Origin: Arthrobacter jinronghuae | GTDB lineage: Bacteria; Actinomycetota; Actinomycetes; Actinomycetales; Micrococcaceae | Length of the DNA: 64,000 bases | Direction of reading: 5' to 3' | Assembly: GCF_025244825.1 (NCBI RefSeq) | Contig: NZ_CP104263.1 | Location: 186,001-250,000, forward strand | Part shown: positions 40,884 through 49,831 of the stretch, one piece after another | How the letters are laid out: the number at the start of each line of letters is the position of its first letter | Position numbering within the stretch: the stretch's first letter is position 1 | Program-made: the position numbers and the translations under genes | The notes under the pieces: model-generated | Seen by the model: only the letters and a program-made list of their open reading frames with translations | Told to the model about the DNA's origin: nothing | Database searches by the model: none

Positions 40884-41483
40884 TCAACCCTGCGTCAGCC
40901 GCAGGGCCGGTTGAACGGTCTTGCGCATCACTGTCTTGTTCTTGCCGATGTGGCGTTCGAACGTGAATCCCGCCTTCTCGAACATGGCCCGTGTGCCGTT
41001 GTGAAGGAACGAGGACGATGTTCTCTTGCCCGGGGTGAGTTCGTTGGGGAATGAGACCACCTCGCCTCCGCCTGCCTGTGCGATCAGTTCGAGCGCACCG
41101 TCCAGTGCCTCCCGTGCCACGCCGGAACGGCGGTGGTCGCGGTCGACGAAGAAGCAGGTGATGCGCCACGGCGCCGGCTGGGTCTCGCCGGCGTCGTACT
41201 GCTTGCGGTGGTAGATCCCCGGCAGTTCGCCCGGACTGCCGTACTGGCACCATGCGATCGCGTTGTCGCCGTCGAAAACGAGTGCCGCGTGTGCTGCGCC
41301 TTCCGCCACAAGTCGCTGCTTGAAGGTCGGCCCGTCGTACTCGCTTTTGACGGTGTCCTCCGTGTCGCCGTGGAAATACGAGCAATAGCACCCGCCCCAG
41401 ACCCCGTTGTGTTTCTGCGCGAGTGCAAGCCACGCCGGAAACGTTGCCGGAGTGAGCGGCTGAATTACGTGCGGCATCGCCAT
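40884..41483 (-). CDS. GNAT family N-acetyltransferase
   Basis: A 199-residue protein. The acetyl-CoA site appears as ITCFFVDRDHRRSGVAREALDGALELI; upstream are GVWGGCYCSYFHGD and AHAALVFDGDNAIAWCQYG. This layout is that of a widespread actinobacterial GNAT subgroup with an unusual Cys-rich N-terminus. Substrate unknown. Ends three bases beyond the convergent LysR gene. GC composition is slightly lower than its neighbours. Confidence 0.8.
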   Translation of the reverse strand: MAMPHVIQPLTPATFPAWLALAQKHNGVWGGCYCSYFHGDTEDTVKSEYDGPTFKQRLVAEGAAHAALVFDGDNAIAWCQYGSPGELPGIYHRKQYDAGETQPAPWRITCFFVDRDHRRSGVAREALDGALELIAQAGGGEVVSFPNELTPGKRTSSSFLHNGTRAMFEKAGFTFERHIGKNKTVMRKTVQPALRLTQG

Positions 41484-41509
41484 GTCCGTCCTGTCATGTG
41501 TTCAAGAGG

Positions 41510-42271
41510 TCAGGATGTTTCCTTCGATGCCGGCGTCTCGGCAATGCACAGGACCGCTCTATTGCCGTCCTGGTCGGCGATCACGGTGAGTGACGGTGAA
41601 CCGCTGTCATCCACGACGGTTCCTCCTGCGGCGACGGCAGCGATGATTCGCTGCTCGGCCACCTCGGGCGCCACATAAACCTCGATGTGGAACCGTTGAT
41701 TCACGGTCTTGAGCTCGTCCGCGTCTCCGAACCACAGGTTTGGTATCCGCCCCGTGGCATCCCGGATCTCGTCGCTGGGCGACCCGTGGCCCTGGGCGTC
41801 TGCGTTGCCTGTCAGCAGGGCTGCCCACACCGGGGCAATCGTTGCTGAGCGGGCCGTGTCGAGGCCGAGTTCGAGGACGCTGACCGAGGCCGGGTCGGCG
41901 TCGAGCTGGTGGTCAGCGGCGATCTCGGTGATCAGCCTCGCGAGGTCGACATCCTGCTGGGTGACCCATTCGACGACGTGTTTGACGCCTTTGCCATCGC
42001 GGTAGATGGCGTCTGCGCTGACCAATTTGAGGTCGACGTACCCGGTGCCGATCGACACGCTGGGGTGGTGTCCGAGCGTATCGCCCGCCTCACCTACCGC
42101 TGTCACGAACCGTGCTCCGGTGCCGAAGTCATCGACCAGGTAGCGGGCGTGCAGCCCTTGGGCCAACTTGCGCCAATCGGTCAGCTTGGCCGCGGCGATC
42201 GCCTCACCCGACAGCATGTCCATGTTCCGACGCCCGATCCGGGATTCAGCTGCAGCGTTTGAGCTCGTCAT
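41510..42271 (-). CDS. Pterin-4a-carbinolamine dehydratase fused to a VOC domain
   Basis: A 253-residue fusion. The N-terminal part (about 18-115) is a pterin-4a-carbinolamine dehydratase: LTDWRKLAQGLHARYLVDDFGTG and GDTLGHHPSVSIGTGYVDLKL, where HH and the aromatic positions form the usual active site region. The C-terminal part (about 130-250) looks like a VOC/glyoxalase-like domain: LWFGDADELKTVNQRFHIEVYVAPEVAEQR. Such fusions recur in actinobacteria. AGGAGG lies ten bases before ATG 42271. Confidence 0.85.
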   Translation of the reverse strand: MTSSNAAAESRIGRRNMDMLSGEAIAAAKLTDWRKLAQGLHARYLVDDFGTGARFVTAVGEAGDTLGHHPSVSIGTGYVDLKLVSADAIYRDGKGVKHVVEWVTQQDVDLARLITEIAADHQLDADPASVSVLELGLDTARSATIAPVWAALLTGNADAQGHGSPSDEIRDATGRIPNLWFGDADELKTVNQRFHIEVYVAPEVAEQRIIAAVAAGGTVVDDSGSPSLTVIADQDGNRAVLCIAETPASKETS

Positions 42272-42374
42272 TTTTGAGCGCCTCCTGTACGTGTGCGAAC
42301 AGTAAATCCGACGTCGAATGCATCTACAAGGAAAATCGGTCTCGGGCTCATTGGGGGAGTTCCACCATTACGCT

Positions 42375-42434
42375 CTTACTGCGAAGGTGCCCGCCTTACT
42401 GCGAAGGTGCCCGCCTTACTGCGAAGGTGCCCGC
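42375..42434 (+). repeat. Three perfect tandem copies of a 20-base unit
   Basis: CTTACTGCGAAGGTGCCCGC is repeated exactly three times in the 252-base gap between the PCD-VOC gene and the DUF222 gene. Three direct copies with no spacer is not a CRISPR array. I see no gene around it; a frame running past it to 42527 has a coding-looking end (TTEIAEVFTPQALLC) but no family match that I know. Confidence 0.9.
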
Positions 42435-42523
42435 ACGACGACGGAGATCGCGGAGGTGTTCACGCCGCAGGCTCTGCTGTGCACCGTGCCGTTCAACCTG
42501 CCCCTGCACGGACCGCGGCGTGA

Positions 42524-44284
42524 CTAGAACGGCGGTGCCTGTTCCTGCGGCGCCGATTCCTGCAGAGGTTCCCTCTGCTCATGCTCTGCTCGGAGGTTCG
42601 GCGCCGGATCCGGTGTCCCCAGGTCCAAGTACGGCTCGGTGCGGTAAGTACGTCCGGTCGGCGAAGTCCACTCGATTACCCCGGGTTCGGGCTGGCACGC
42701 TTTCCAGAAGCCCAGGGTCTTGAACCGATGGTGCCGTCGGCAGAGGTGTTCCAGGTTTCCATGGTCGGTGGGACCTCCGCGGGCCCAGTCGACGGTGTGG
42801 TCAATGTCCGCGTTCACGGTGCTGACCCGGCAACCGGGGAACCGACAGGTTCCATCCCTCGCTCGGAGCCAGCGGCGGAGCCCTGCCGGGACTTTTCGAC
42901 GCCGTCCCACGCCGAGGATTTCACCTGTCTGCGGGTTTTGGGCGAGCCCAGTCCAGCCGACGGCGTTCCGGGCTAGCCGTCGAGCCGCTTCTGCGCTGAT
43001 AGGTCCGTAGCCGTGTAGTTCGGCGGGTTGTTCGTCTGCGCCGAAGAGGGTTTCGGCGTTGATCAGGACCATGATTTCCGCGCGCGGGACAATCCCTTCG
43101 TCTGGGCCAGACTCGTCTCCGAGGCGCTCACCGCCGGAAAACCTCACGTCGCTGTCGTTCCCGGTGACTACTCCTGGGTGTTTGGAGCCGCCGCCTTGCT
43201 CGCTGTCGCCACTTCCGCCGTCGTGCCTACCTCCGCGGTTGGCTCCGGTCCCGCGCCGGGTTCCGGTCGCGGCGAAAAGTCTGCCGCCCATCAGCAGCTG
43301 CGCGAGAATGTCTGCGCGCAGTTGGTCCGTGCTCCGGGAATCCCCGGCCGCCTGCTCACCGCGGGCTGCCGTGCTGAGCGCCGTGTAAATCTGCTGAGCT
43401 TCGGCGGCTCGCAGGTGGGCGGACAGGCAGGACATTCCGTCCTCCTCCCGGTCCAGAGTGACCTTGCGCTGCTCGAAAGCTGACTGGTGTTGTTTGCTGA
43501 CAGTGTCCGGAAACTTCCTTTCACGCAGCCGGCGGGCCTTACAGGAGAACTGGGACCGGGTTTGGCCGGGTGCTGCTGCCAGCAAGTCACCCTCAAATTC
43601 CGGTAGTGCACCCGCTGGCACGTTTTGGCACTGGTCCAGCACCACCTGCGCGTGCTGGTAACTCAGCTGTCCTTCTTCCAAGGCGGTCAGGGTGGCGGTA
43701 TGGGTGCTGCACAAGTTGAGCGCCTCGCTCATCATGCGCTGAGCGGTGACCTGCGGAATGTTCAAAATAGCTGCACATTCTGACGCTGCCTGACTGAACG
43801 CTATCCCGGGCTCGAGCCGCCCCGAAGCGGCGTGGAAGTCCTCCCGGAAGATCTCTTCCATGCGGTTCAGCAGGCGGACCTGCAGCGCCTGCACCCAGGA
43901 CATCAAATGCGCCATCCGGGACAGGGCATCGCCCACCATCTGCTCGTCAAAGGCTTCAAGGTTCTGCAGCGCCAGTGTCCCGGTAAAGCCGTCCGGATAC
44001 ACAGGGCTTCCGATAGGAGTGGAACCATCGGCGGCTGGCTCAGCTGGCTCAGCTGGCTCGGCAGGCTCTGCAGGTGCGGCCTCAGCGTCGTTCTCGGGAG
44101 TGTCAGCAGAAGTAGAGGTATCCGCGTCAGCGGCGTAGGCAGGCTCAGCGGCAAGTTCCGCCCGGTAAACCGACACGGTGCAGGGCGGGCGCGGCGGCTC
44201 GGCCCCGCTAGCCTGCCCATCAGGCTGCTGGTTCTCACTGCCTGGCTCTTCGGTTATCCGTTCGGTGTTTCCGAGCTGATCCAT
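42524..44284 (-). CDS. DUF222 / HNH endonuclease domain protein
   Basis: A 586-residue member of the 13E12-repeat family abundant in Actinobacteria. After an acidic Ala/Glu/Pro-rich head (with a short PAE repeat at about residues 72-86) comes DUF222 (AFDEQMVGDALSRMAHLMSW through LDREEDGMSCLSAHLRAAEAQQIYTAL), and at the C-terminus an HNH domain: CRFPGCRVSTVNADIDHTVDWARGGPTDHGNLEHLCRRHHRFKTLG, with the D-H and H-H metal/catalytic residues. Function is unknown; these proteins often accompany mobile elements. Confidence 0.92.
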   Translation of the reverse strand: MDQLGNTERITEEPGSENQQPDGQASGAEPPRPPCTVSVYRAELAAEPAYAADADTSTSADTPENDAEAAPAEPAEPAEPAEPAADGSTPIGSPVYPDGFTGTLALQNLEAFDEQMVGDALSRMAHLMSWVQALQVRLLNRMEEIFREDFHAASGRLEPGIAFSQAASECAAILNIPQVTAQRMMSEALNLCSTHTATLTALEEGQLSYQHAQVVLDQCQNVPAGALPEFEGDLLAAAPGQTRSQFSCKARRLRERKFPDTVSKQHQSAFEQRKVTLDREEDGMSCLSAHLRAAEAQQIYTALSTAARGEQAAGDSRSTDQLRADILAQLLMGGRLFAATGTRRGTGANRGGRHDGGSGDSEQGGGSKHPGVVTGNDSDVRFSGGERLGDESGPDEGIVPRAEIMVLINAETLFGADEQPAELHGYGPISAEAARRLARNAVGWTGLAQNPQTGEILGVGRRRKVPAGLRRWLRARDGTCRFPGCRVSTVNADIDHTVDWARGGPTDHGNLEHLCRRHHRFKTLGFWKACQPEPGVIEWTSPTGRTYRTEPYLDLGTPDPAPNLRAEHEQREPLQESAPQEQAPPF

Positions 44285-44551
44285 ACCTCAGGATTTCATC
44301 TGGCACTGACATTTCAGGCCCAAAAACAGGCCGAAAACGGAGCTCCGGGAAACTTCAAATACCCGTCTTTCGAACGCAACTACCTGCCTGAACAAACGGC
44401 AAGACCGGGTGCTCCGAAGACAACCTCCGGCCCACTGGAGACGCTTGGAACTCGCCGTAGGAAGGCTGGTTCTTGCATGAGCGCGACGACGGCAAGGACG
44501 ACGTCGGCCCGGCAGGCCTACCACGTGGCTCCTATGACTGCCCGGCAGACC

Positions 44552-45472
44552 CTACTGTGCGGAGGAAAGCCGCTCGATTCGCTCGCGTGCAGACCGTTCG
44601 CTGGGTCCCTGCGGACCGAGCCCAAGCCGGATAACACCCAAAACAAGTTTCACGGGAAACTTCATTGGCACCGGAACCGGACCCAAGTGCGGAGCCCGCA
44701 GCCCCAACATCTCCCTGTGCTTCGGCTCCAGGCTGGCCACAGCTCCGGCAAACAACACCCGGTACCCGATCCGCTGGTTTCCCGGCAGGGGAGGACGGCG
44801 AAGGAACCCCAACGCCTCCCGCACATAGTCGCTGTTGCGCAGTTGGGTATCGTAGCCGGCCATCTGCTTCCGCAGATCGGCTTCGGAACGCGGCGGATCC
44901 GGAATACCCATCAACTCACCCGCCACCGCCCACTCCGCCACATAGGCATCCGGTCCGCCCGGAATGGGACCGCCGTAACGCTGGTGCGAGGAGAGGAACG
45001 CGTCGGCGAAGGCCAGATGCACCCAGCGGGCAATCTCGGGATCATTGGCTGAATACGGCCGCACCGCGCCGTCGGCGTCTACATAAGTGCCGTGCACACG
45101 TTCATGCAGCCGCAGCACCCAGTCGGAGCCCGCCTTGGCAGCGGCCGTGTCCCCGTAGGTGACGGTGAAGATCCACCGGATGGTCCCGGCGAGCCGACCC
45201 AGCGGATCGTCCTTGTAGTCGGAGAAGTCGTGGACCCCGGCCATCGCCCCGGGATGCAGCGCCTGGAGCAGCAGGGCCCGGATGCCGGCGATGATGGGCG
45301 TCATGGACCCGTGCACCGCCCAGACCGCGGACTCGGGACCGAAGTGGCCGACGTCGTCGCCCTCCGCCAGCTCAAGCTCCCACTGCGGGATCTCGGCGGC
45401 GTTGTTGCTGAATGTGCCGATCAGCTGGCGGCGCCAGGACGCGATCGCCCGGGGAGGAGAAAAAACGCTCAT
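44552..45472 (-). CDS. Oxygenase MpaB-family protein (DUF2236)
   Basis: A 306-residue protein with the DUF2236/MpaB pattern: ESAVWAVHGSMTPIIAGIRALLLQALHPGAMAGVHDFSDYKDDPLGRLAGT and later VRPYSANDPEIARWVHLAFADAFL. Family members are heme proteins with oxygenase-like folds, such as latex-clearing or MpaB enzymes. The substrate is unknown. It sits downstream of the condensin-like operon on the same strand. Confidence 0.85.
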   Translation of the reverse strand: MSVFSPPRAIASWRRQLIGTFSNNAAEIPQWELELAEGDDVGHFGPESAVWAVHGSMTPIIAGIRALLLQALHPGAMAGVHDFSDYKDDPLGRLAGTIRWIFTVTYGDTAAAKAGSDWVLRLHERVHGTYVDADGAVRPYSANDPEIARWVHLAFADAFLSSHQRYGGPIPGGPDAYVAEWAVAGELMGIPDPPRSEADLRKQMAGYDTQLRNSDYVREALGFLRRPPLPGNQRIGYRVLFAGAVASLEPKHREMLGLRAPHLGPVPVPMKFPVKLVLGVIRLGLGPQGPSERSARERIERLSSAQ

Positions 45473-45575
45473 CTTCCCCAGTGTCCATCCGTCCGGACCG
45501 CTTGCCTAGTGCCCCTAGTGCCCCTTGTGACCGCCCGGTGTTCGGTACTGCCGGCCCGCAGGATACGCCCGCAGG

Positions 45576-45770
45576 CTAAAGATGCGGGCCGTGGTCCGGT
45601 CCTCCCTCACGCTGGTGCCGCTGGAAGGCCAGCACCGGGGCCGCTGCGAAGAACAGCAGCGCAGCGAGCCACAAAATGCCCGCAATGTTCCCCAGCGGCC
45701 CCATCGTGGCAAGAAGAATGCAGGCAACGCCGGCTAGCATCACGGCGTTTACCGTGTACTTGTCTTTCAT
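45576..45770 (-). CDS. Small two-helix membrane protein following the condensin-like genes
   Basis: A 64-residue protein with two hydrophobic segments (about 9-28 and 31-50) and a short His/Gly-rich tail. ATG 45770 is preceded by AAAGG; an in-frame ATG at 45785 is possible. It starts 21 bases after jetC stops, in the position where a jetD gene would normally begin. I know no function; its link with the operon rests only on position and strand. Confidence 0.5.
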   Translation of the reverse strand: MKDKYTVNAVMLAGVACILLATMGPLGNIAGILWLAALLFFAAAPVLAFQRHQREGGPDHGPHL

Positions 45771-45791
45771 GTTATTACCTTTCATACACGC

Positions 45792-48700
45792 CTAGCGCAG
45801 CAGGATGTCCACCGACCGTGAGTTGCCCATGGCCCGTTCCATCACGCCGGAACGGTTGGTGACGTCGTCGCGCAGGATTTCCGTGACCGAGCCCAGGAAC
45901 CGGGAGAGGTCCACCTTGTCCTCCGGCGCCGCGAGCAGCAGCTGGAAGCCGAACTCGTGCAGCGCGTTGATGGACGCCTCGGCAAAGGACAGGGACGACT
46001 TAACAAACGCCTCGTCCATCATCACGGTTCCGTAGGTGCTGAAGCCCTGGGACACAATGCCCAGCTGGTAGGCCAGAGCCGAGGCCATGATGAACGCGGT
46101 GAACCGCTGGCCCTCGCCGCCGGACATCAGCGACGCCTGCAGGTTGGTGTAGGTGTGCCCGCTGGCAAGGCGGTGGGTGCAGGTGATGGTCACGTGCGAG
46201 CGGACATCGAGCACCTCGGCCCGCCAGCGCTTCTCCTCGGGATCCTTCAGCCGGTCCACCAGGCCCTCGAGCGCAGCGTACCGGGCGTCCATGTCCGCCC
46301 TATCCTGCCGCGAGCCCATCATGGGCAGCGCGTTCTTCAGTTCGGTGCGGAACTTGTGTGCGGCGTCCGGAACGGTGGTGGCGACCTCGATCTCCAGGTG
46401 GCTGCCGGCAGAGTATTCCACCCGGCGGAGCACGGAGTTCAGCGGCAGCAGGCGCGAGGAGATGCTGCGGCGTTCCTCATCAAGGAGCTGCAGCAGGTCG
46501 CTGAACCGCTCGTAGGTGCGGTTGTTGAAGTACTCGCGGAACTCGGCTTCGCGCTGCGGCAGGCCCTCGGAAATGATGTCCTCGAAGCGGTCCTCGTACG
46601 CACCGGCGGACTCCACCGACGTGCCGAAGTCCGAACCCCACTTGTCGCTGAACGTCTCGAACGTGCGTTCCAGCTTCGCACGGGTTTCCAACAGGGTCTT
46701 TTCCAGCCGGGCCTGCTCGGTGATCAGGGACCGTTCCACCTCGCCGGCGGCCTCCTTCAGCCGGGCCGGGTCGGTCAGTTCCCCGAAGGGTTCGAACAGT
46801 TCGGCCAGCGCGGAACGGAGTCCCTCGGACAGCGCTTCGGGTGCCTTCGCCGAGAGCGCGGTGCGGCGTTCGACGGCGGCGGCCAGGTCGGCGTCGAGCC
46901 TCGCGGCGTCGCCCTTGAGCACGCCGACCTTCTCGGTGGCTGCGGTGAGGTCCAGTTCGGCGGTGTCGAGCTCGAAGCGGATCTGCTCCAGATCGGCGTT
47001 CGCATCCCGAGCGGATTCGAGCCGGTCATTGGCGACGGCGACGGCGGCCCGTGCGGCGTCGGCCGACAGGTCCTCCCAGGTCCGCTCATCGGCAGCGATG
47101 GCGCGCACGGCGGCGAGCCGGCGGACCAGCTCGTCCTGTTCCTGCGCATGCTGCCGGGAGAGGTTATCCGCTTCCTCGAAGACGCCGCGCAGGGCCAGCA
47201 GCTCGTTGCCGAGCGCCGCGACGGTGTCCTTGTTGTCAAAGCCCAGGACGTTGTCCGAGGCCTTGGTGTGCCGGTCATCCTTTTCGGTGGTGCTGCGGTT
47301 GCGCTTGACCGCACCGCCGAGGCTCACGCCCTTGGCGACGTCGGCCAGCCCGGCCGGGTCCTCGACGCAGACGAAGTCGTAGTGCGCGGTGATCTTGTGC
47401 CGGACCCACTCGCCCATTTCCGAGTGGTGGGTGAGCAGCTTGGTGATCAGGTCATCGGGGCCAGGCTCGGTGGGGCCGTCCACGGGAACGGAGACGTCGA
47501 TGCAGCGGACGTAGCCGTGCATGTCGTTCTCGCTGAGATAGCGGGTGACGGCGGCCATGTGCTCGCCGGGCACCAGCAGCGCGGTGGCGAGGGAACGCAG
47601 GGTACGCTCGGCGGCCGGGCGCCACTGGGCGTGCTCGTTGGGTAGGTCGATGAGTTCGCCGGCGAACGGCATGTCCGCTTCGTCGATGCCGGTGGCGGCG
47701 CAGATCCGGGTCCGCTGGTCCAGGGAATCCTGGCGGATGTTGGAGGTGCGGCGGCGGAAGGAGCCGATCTCGTTTTCCAGCTTCGCGATCTGCCCCTTGA
47801 GGGACCACGCCTCGCCGTGCGCGTTGCTGCTGCGCTCGCGGGCGGCGTCGAGCTCGGTGCCGAGCGACTTCACCAGCTCCGCGGCGCGGCTGCGGGCGGT
47901 GACCAGACCGGCGGGGGAGAAGTCGACGTCGATCCCCGCGGCGGCGAGCTCGTCCTTGGCGGCGTTTTCCACGGTTTCCCGGGAACGCAGCTGCGCGGAC
48001 GCAGCCGCGAGTTCGCGTTCCAGAGTGGCGATGGCTCCGCCGCCCTCTTCGGTGTACCGGGTGCTGAGCGCGTCGCGCTGGTCTTTCAGCGTTGCCCGGC
48101 GGGTTTCGGCGGCGGAGAGTTCGGAGCGGGCTTCGGTTGCGGCCTGCTCCAGCTTCTCGGCGGTGCGCTGGGCGCCTTCGAGGGCCAGGCGCTGCCGGTA
48201 GGCGGGCAGGCCTTCCTTGGCCAGGGCGCGGTTGTGCGCCAGGGCGTCGGCGGCTTCGCGGTAGCGGGTGTGCAGCTCGGGAACGGACTGCAGGTGGTCG
48301 CGCTGCTGGCGGGCGCGTTCGAGCTGGCGGCGGATGCTGCGCAGGTGGCTGAAGTCCTCCACGGCCTCTTCGGCGGCGGTGAGGGTGCGCGGGGTGTCCA
48401 GCACGTGGTTGCGGAAGAAGTCATTGACCGTGCCGCCCAGGCCCTTGCCGGTCTGCAGGATGCGCAGCAGGTTGAAGGCCTTCTCGTCCTCCACACCCAG
48501 AGCGTGGCGGTAGCGTTCGGCGAACATCTTGTGCGAATCGAACACGGCCGCACCGGGCAGCAGGGTTTCCAGGCTTCCCTTGGTGAAGCGGCCGCGCATG
48601 CCGGCCTGCAGGGCCTGAAGGTCCAGCGGGCGGTTGTGCACCAGGTAGTAGCGGCCCAGGTTGTGCTCGGTGCCGGTGGCGGGAAGGTCCATAACCACGG

Positions 48701-49103
48701 AGAGGCTGGTGATCTGTCCCAGACCGTTGTCGAAGGTCAGGCAGACCGCGGACCAGGTGGCGCCGGGGCGCTGGTAGGCGGTGCCCGCGCCGTCGTCGGC
48801 TCCCTGGGTGCCCAGGCGTCCGCGCATGTAGGAGAACGCGTTGCGCTTTTCCTCGGCGTTGGTGCCGGAGTTGTTCTGCGCGGCCTCGTTCATCCGCGGG
48901 CGGGCGTCCATGACCTGGAGCATGGCGTCGAAGATGGTGGATTTGCCCACGCCGGAGTCGCCGGTGAGCAGCGTGCCGGCACGGTCCACCTTGATGGTGT
49001 GCGCGCCGTCGAAGGTGCCCCAGTTGACGATCTGCACGGAGGCGAGCCGGTTCTGGCCGGGGTTGATCAGGTCTCCCATGGGGAGGGTGGTTTCGATGCT
49101 CAT
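45792..49103 (-). CDS. Condensin-like SMC ATPase, JetC/MksB type
   Basis: An 1103-residue SMC-like protein. Walker A TGDSGVGKST is at about 47-56, followed by long Glu/Ala/Leu/Arg-rich coiled-coil stretches on both sides of a central hinge region (about 480-640), then the signature LMSGGEGQRF and Walker B TVMMDEAFVKSS near the end. This architecture and the neighbours identify it as the motor of a Wadjet (JetABCD) or MksBEF complex, which loops and, in Wadjet, cleaves circular foreign DNA. Start overlaps jetB by four bases. Confidence 0.93.
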   Translation of the reverse strand: MSIETTLPMGDLINPGQNRLASVQIVNWGTFDGAHTIKVDRAGTLLTGDSGVGKSTIFDAMLQVMDARPRMNEAAQNNSGTNAEEKRNAFSYMRGRLGTQGADDGAGTAYQRPGATWSAVCLTFDNGLGQITSLSVVMDLPATGTEHNLGRYYLVHNRPLDLQALQAGMRGRFTKGSLETLLPGAAVFDSHKMFAERYRHALGVEDEKAFNLLRILQTGKGLGGTVNDFFRNHVLDTPRTLTAAEEAVEDFSHLRSIRRQLERARQQRDHLQSVPELHTRYREAADALAHNRALAKEGLPAYRQRLALEGAQRTAEKLEQAATEARSELSAAETRRATLKDQRDALSTRYTEEGGGAIATLERELAAASAQLRSRETVENAAKDELAAAGIDVDFSPAGLVTARSRAAELVKSLGTELDAARERSSNAHGEAWSLKGQIAKLENEIGSFRRRTSNIRQDSLDQRTRICAATGIDEADMPFAGELIDLPNEHAQWRPAAERTLRSLATALLVPGEHMAAVTRYLSENDMHGYVRCIDVSVPVDGPTEPGPDDLITKLLTHHSEMGEWVRHKITAHYDFVCVEDPAGLADVAKGVSLGGAVKRNRSTTEKDDRHTKASDNVLGFDNKDTVAALGNELLALRGVFEEADNLSRQHAQEQDELVRRLAAVRAIAADERTWEDLSADAARAAVAVANDRLESARDANADLEQIRFELDTAELDLTAATEKVGVLKGDAARLDADLAAAVERRTALSAKAPEALSEGLRSALAELFEPFGELTDPARLKEAAGEVERSLITEQARLEKTLLETRAKLERTFETFSDKWGSDFGTSVESAGAYEDRFEDIISEGLPQREAEFREYFNNRTYERFSDLLQLLDEERRSISSRLLPLNSVLRRVEYSAGSHLEIEVATTVPDAAHKFRTELKNALPMMGSRQDRADMDARYAALEGLVDRLKDPEEKRWRAEVLDVRSHVTITCTHRLASGHTYTNLQASLMSGGEGQRFTAFIMASALAYQLGIVSQGFSTYGTVMMDEAFVKSSLSFAEASINALHEFGFQLLLAAPEDKVDLSRFLGSVTEILRDDVTNRSGVMERAMGNSRSVDILLR

Positions 49104-49831
49104 GCCGGCTCCTCGCCGTCGTTCAGGGTGTCACTGGGGATGCCGTCGGGATCCTCCCCCGAGAGGGTCTGCATAAAGGTGATGATGTCGCCGATCTGGC
49201 TGTACGGCAGGGCCAGCGGCAGGGCGTTGGAAATGACCCAGACGTTGTCCAGCTCGGTGGGAAGCAGCAGCCGGCGGTCCTGCACGAGCTTGCGGATGGC
49301 GGCGTCGGCCAGGTCCTCCACGGACTTCGCGTCGCGCTGCCCCGGATCCACGTAGCCCTCGAGCACCTCGACGATGTCCTGCCGGGCGATCGTGGCCTCG
49401 TTCCCGGTGCCGGTGTGGCGGTCCAGGATCAGCCGCATCCGCAGCAGCAGCAGGGTTTCCTCACGGGTCATTTCGCGCTGGCGCTGCAGGGCGGAGGTGT
49501 GCGGCTCGGCCATTTCCACCGGGCGCAGCAGGGCGACCTTGCGGTCCTCGTCGATGACCAGGGTGAGGAAAAGTTCGCTCAGCCGGACGCGCAGCTGCTC
49601 CTGGTTGTCCACCACGGTCTCGTACACGTTGTCCGAGGAGTTCGCGTCCAGGTACGGGCCGCGCAGCAGCCGGATGAGAGCCTGGCGCAGCTTCAGCGGC
49701 AGGGTGCCGGTGTCGCCGGGGAACAGTTCCGGGCCGTCGACGAGGAGATCGCGCGGGGCGGGCTCGTCGTGCTCTTCTTCAAGCTCCGGCTCGAATTCCT
49801 CCGGCGTGGAGGACATGGTGGTCTCGCTCAT
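49100..49831 (-). CDS. Condensin-like subunit JetB/MksE (DUF4194)
   Basis: A 243-residue protein with an acidic N-terminus and a DUF4194 core: LRQALIRLLRGPYLDANSSDNVYETVVDNQEQLRVRLSELFLTLVIDEDRKVALLRPVE. This is the winged-helix kite subunit of Wadjet/MksBEF complexes that bridges the kleisin and SMC motor. It overlaps both neighbours by four bases (ATGA), so the three proteins are made from one message. Confidence 0.92.
   Translation of the reverse strand: MSETTMSSTPEEFEPELEEEHDEPAPRDLLVDGPELFPGDTGTLPLKLRQALIRLLRGPYLDANSSDNVYETVVDNQEQLRVRLSELFLTLVIDEDRKVALLRPVEMAEPHTSALQRQREMTREETLLLLRMRLILDRHTGTGNEATIARQDIVEVLEGYVDPGQRDAKSVEDLADAAIRKLVQDRRLLLPTELDNVWVISNALPLALPYSQIGDIITFMQTLSGEDPDGIPSDTLNDGEEPA

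Noticed and set aside
42375..42434. CRISPR array
   Set aside because: Only three direct copies of 20 bases with no spacers between them; no cas genes nearby.
45576..45770. The small gene after jetC as a truncated JetD
   Set aside because: It is 64 residues with two membrane helices and shares nothing with the roughly 400-residue JetD nuclease.
45957..49355. Long plus-strand ORFs opposite jetC
   Set aside because: Gly/Ala-rich antisense translations of the coiled-coil gene.
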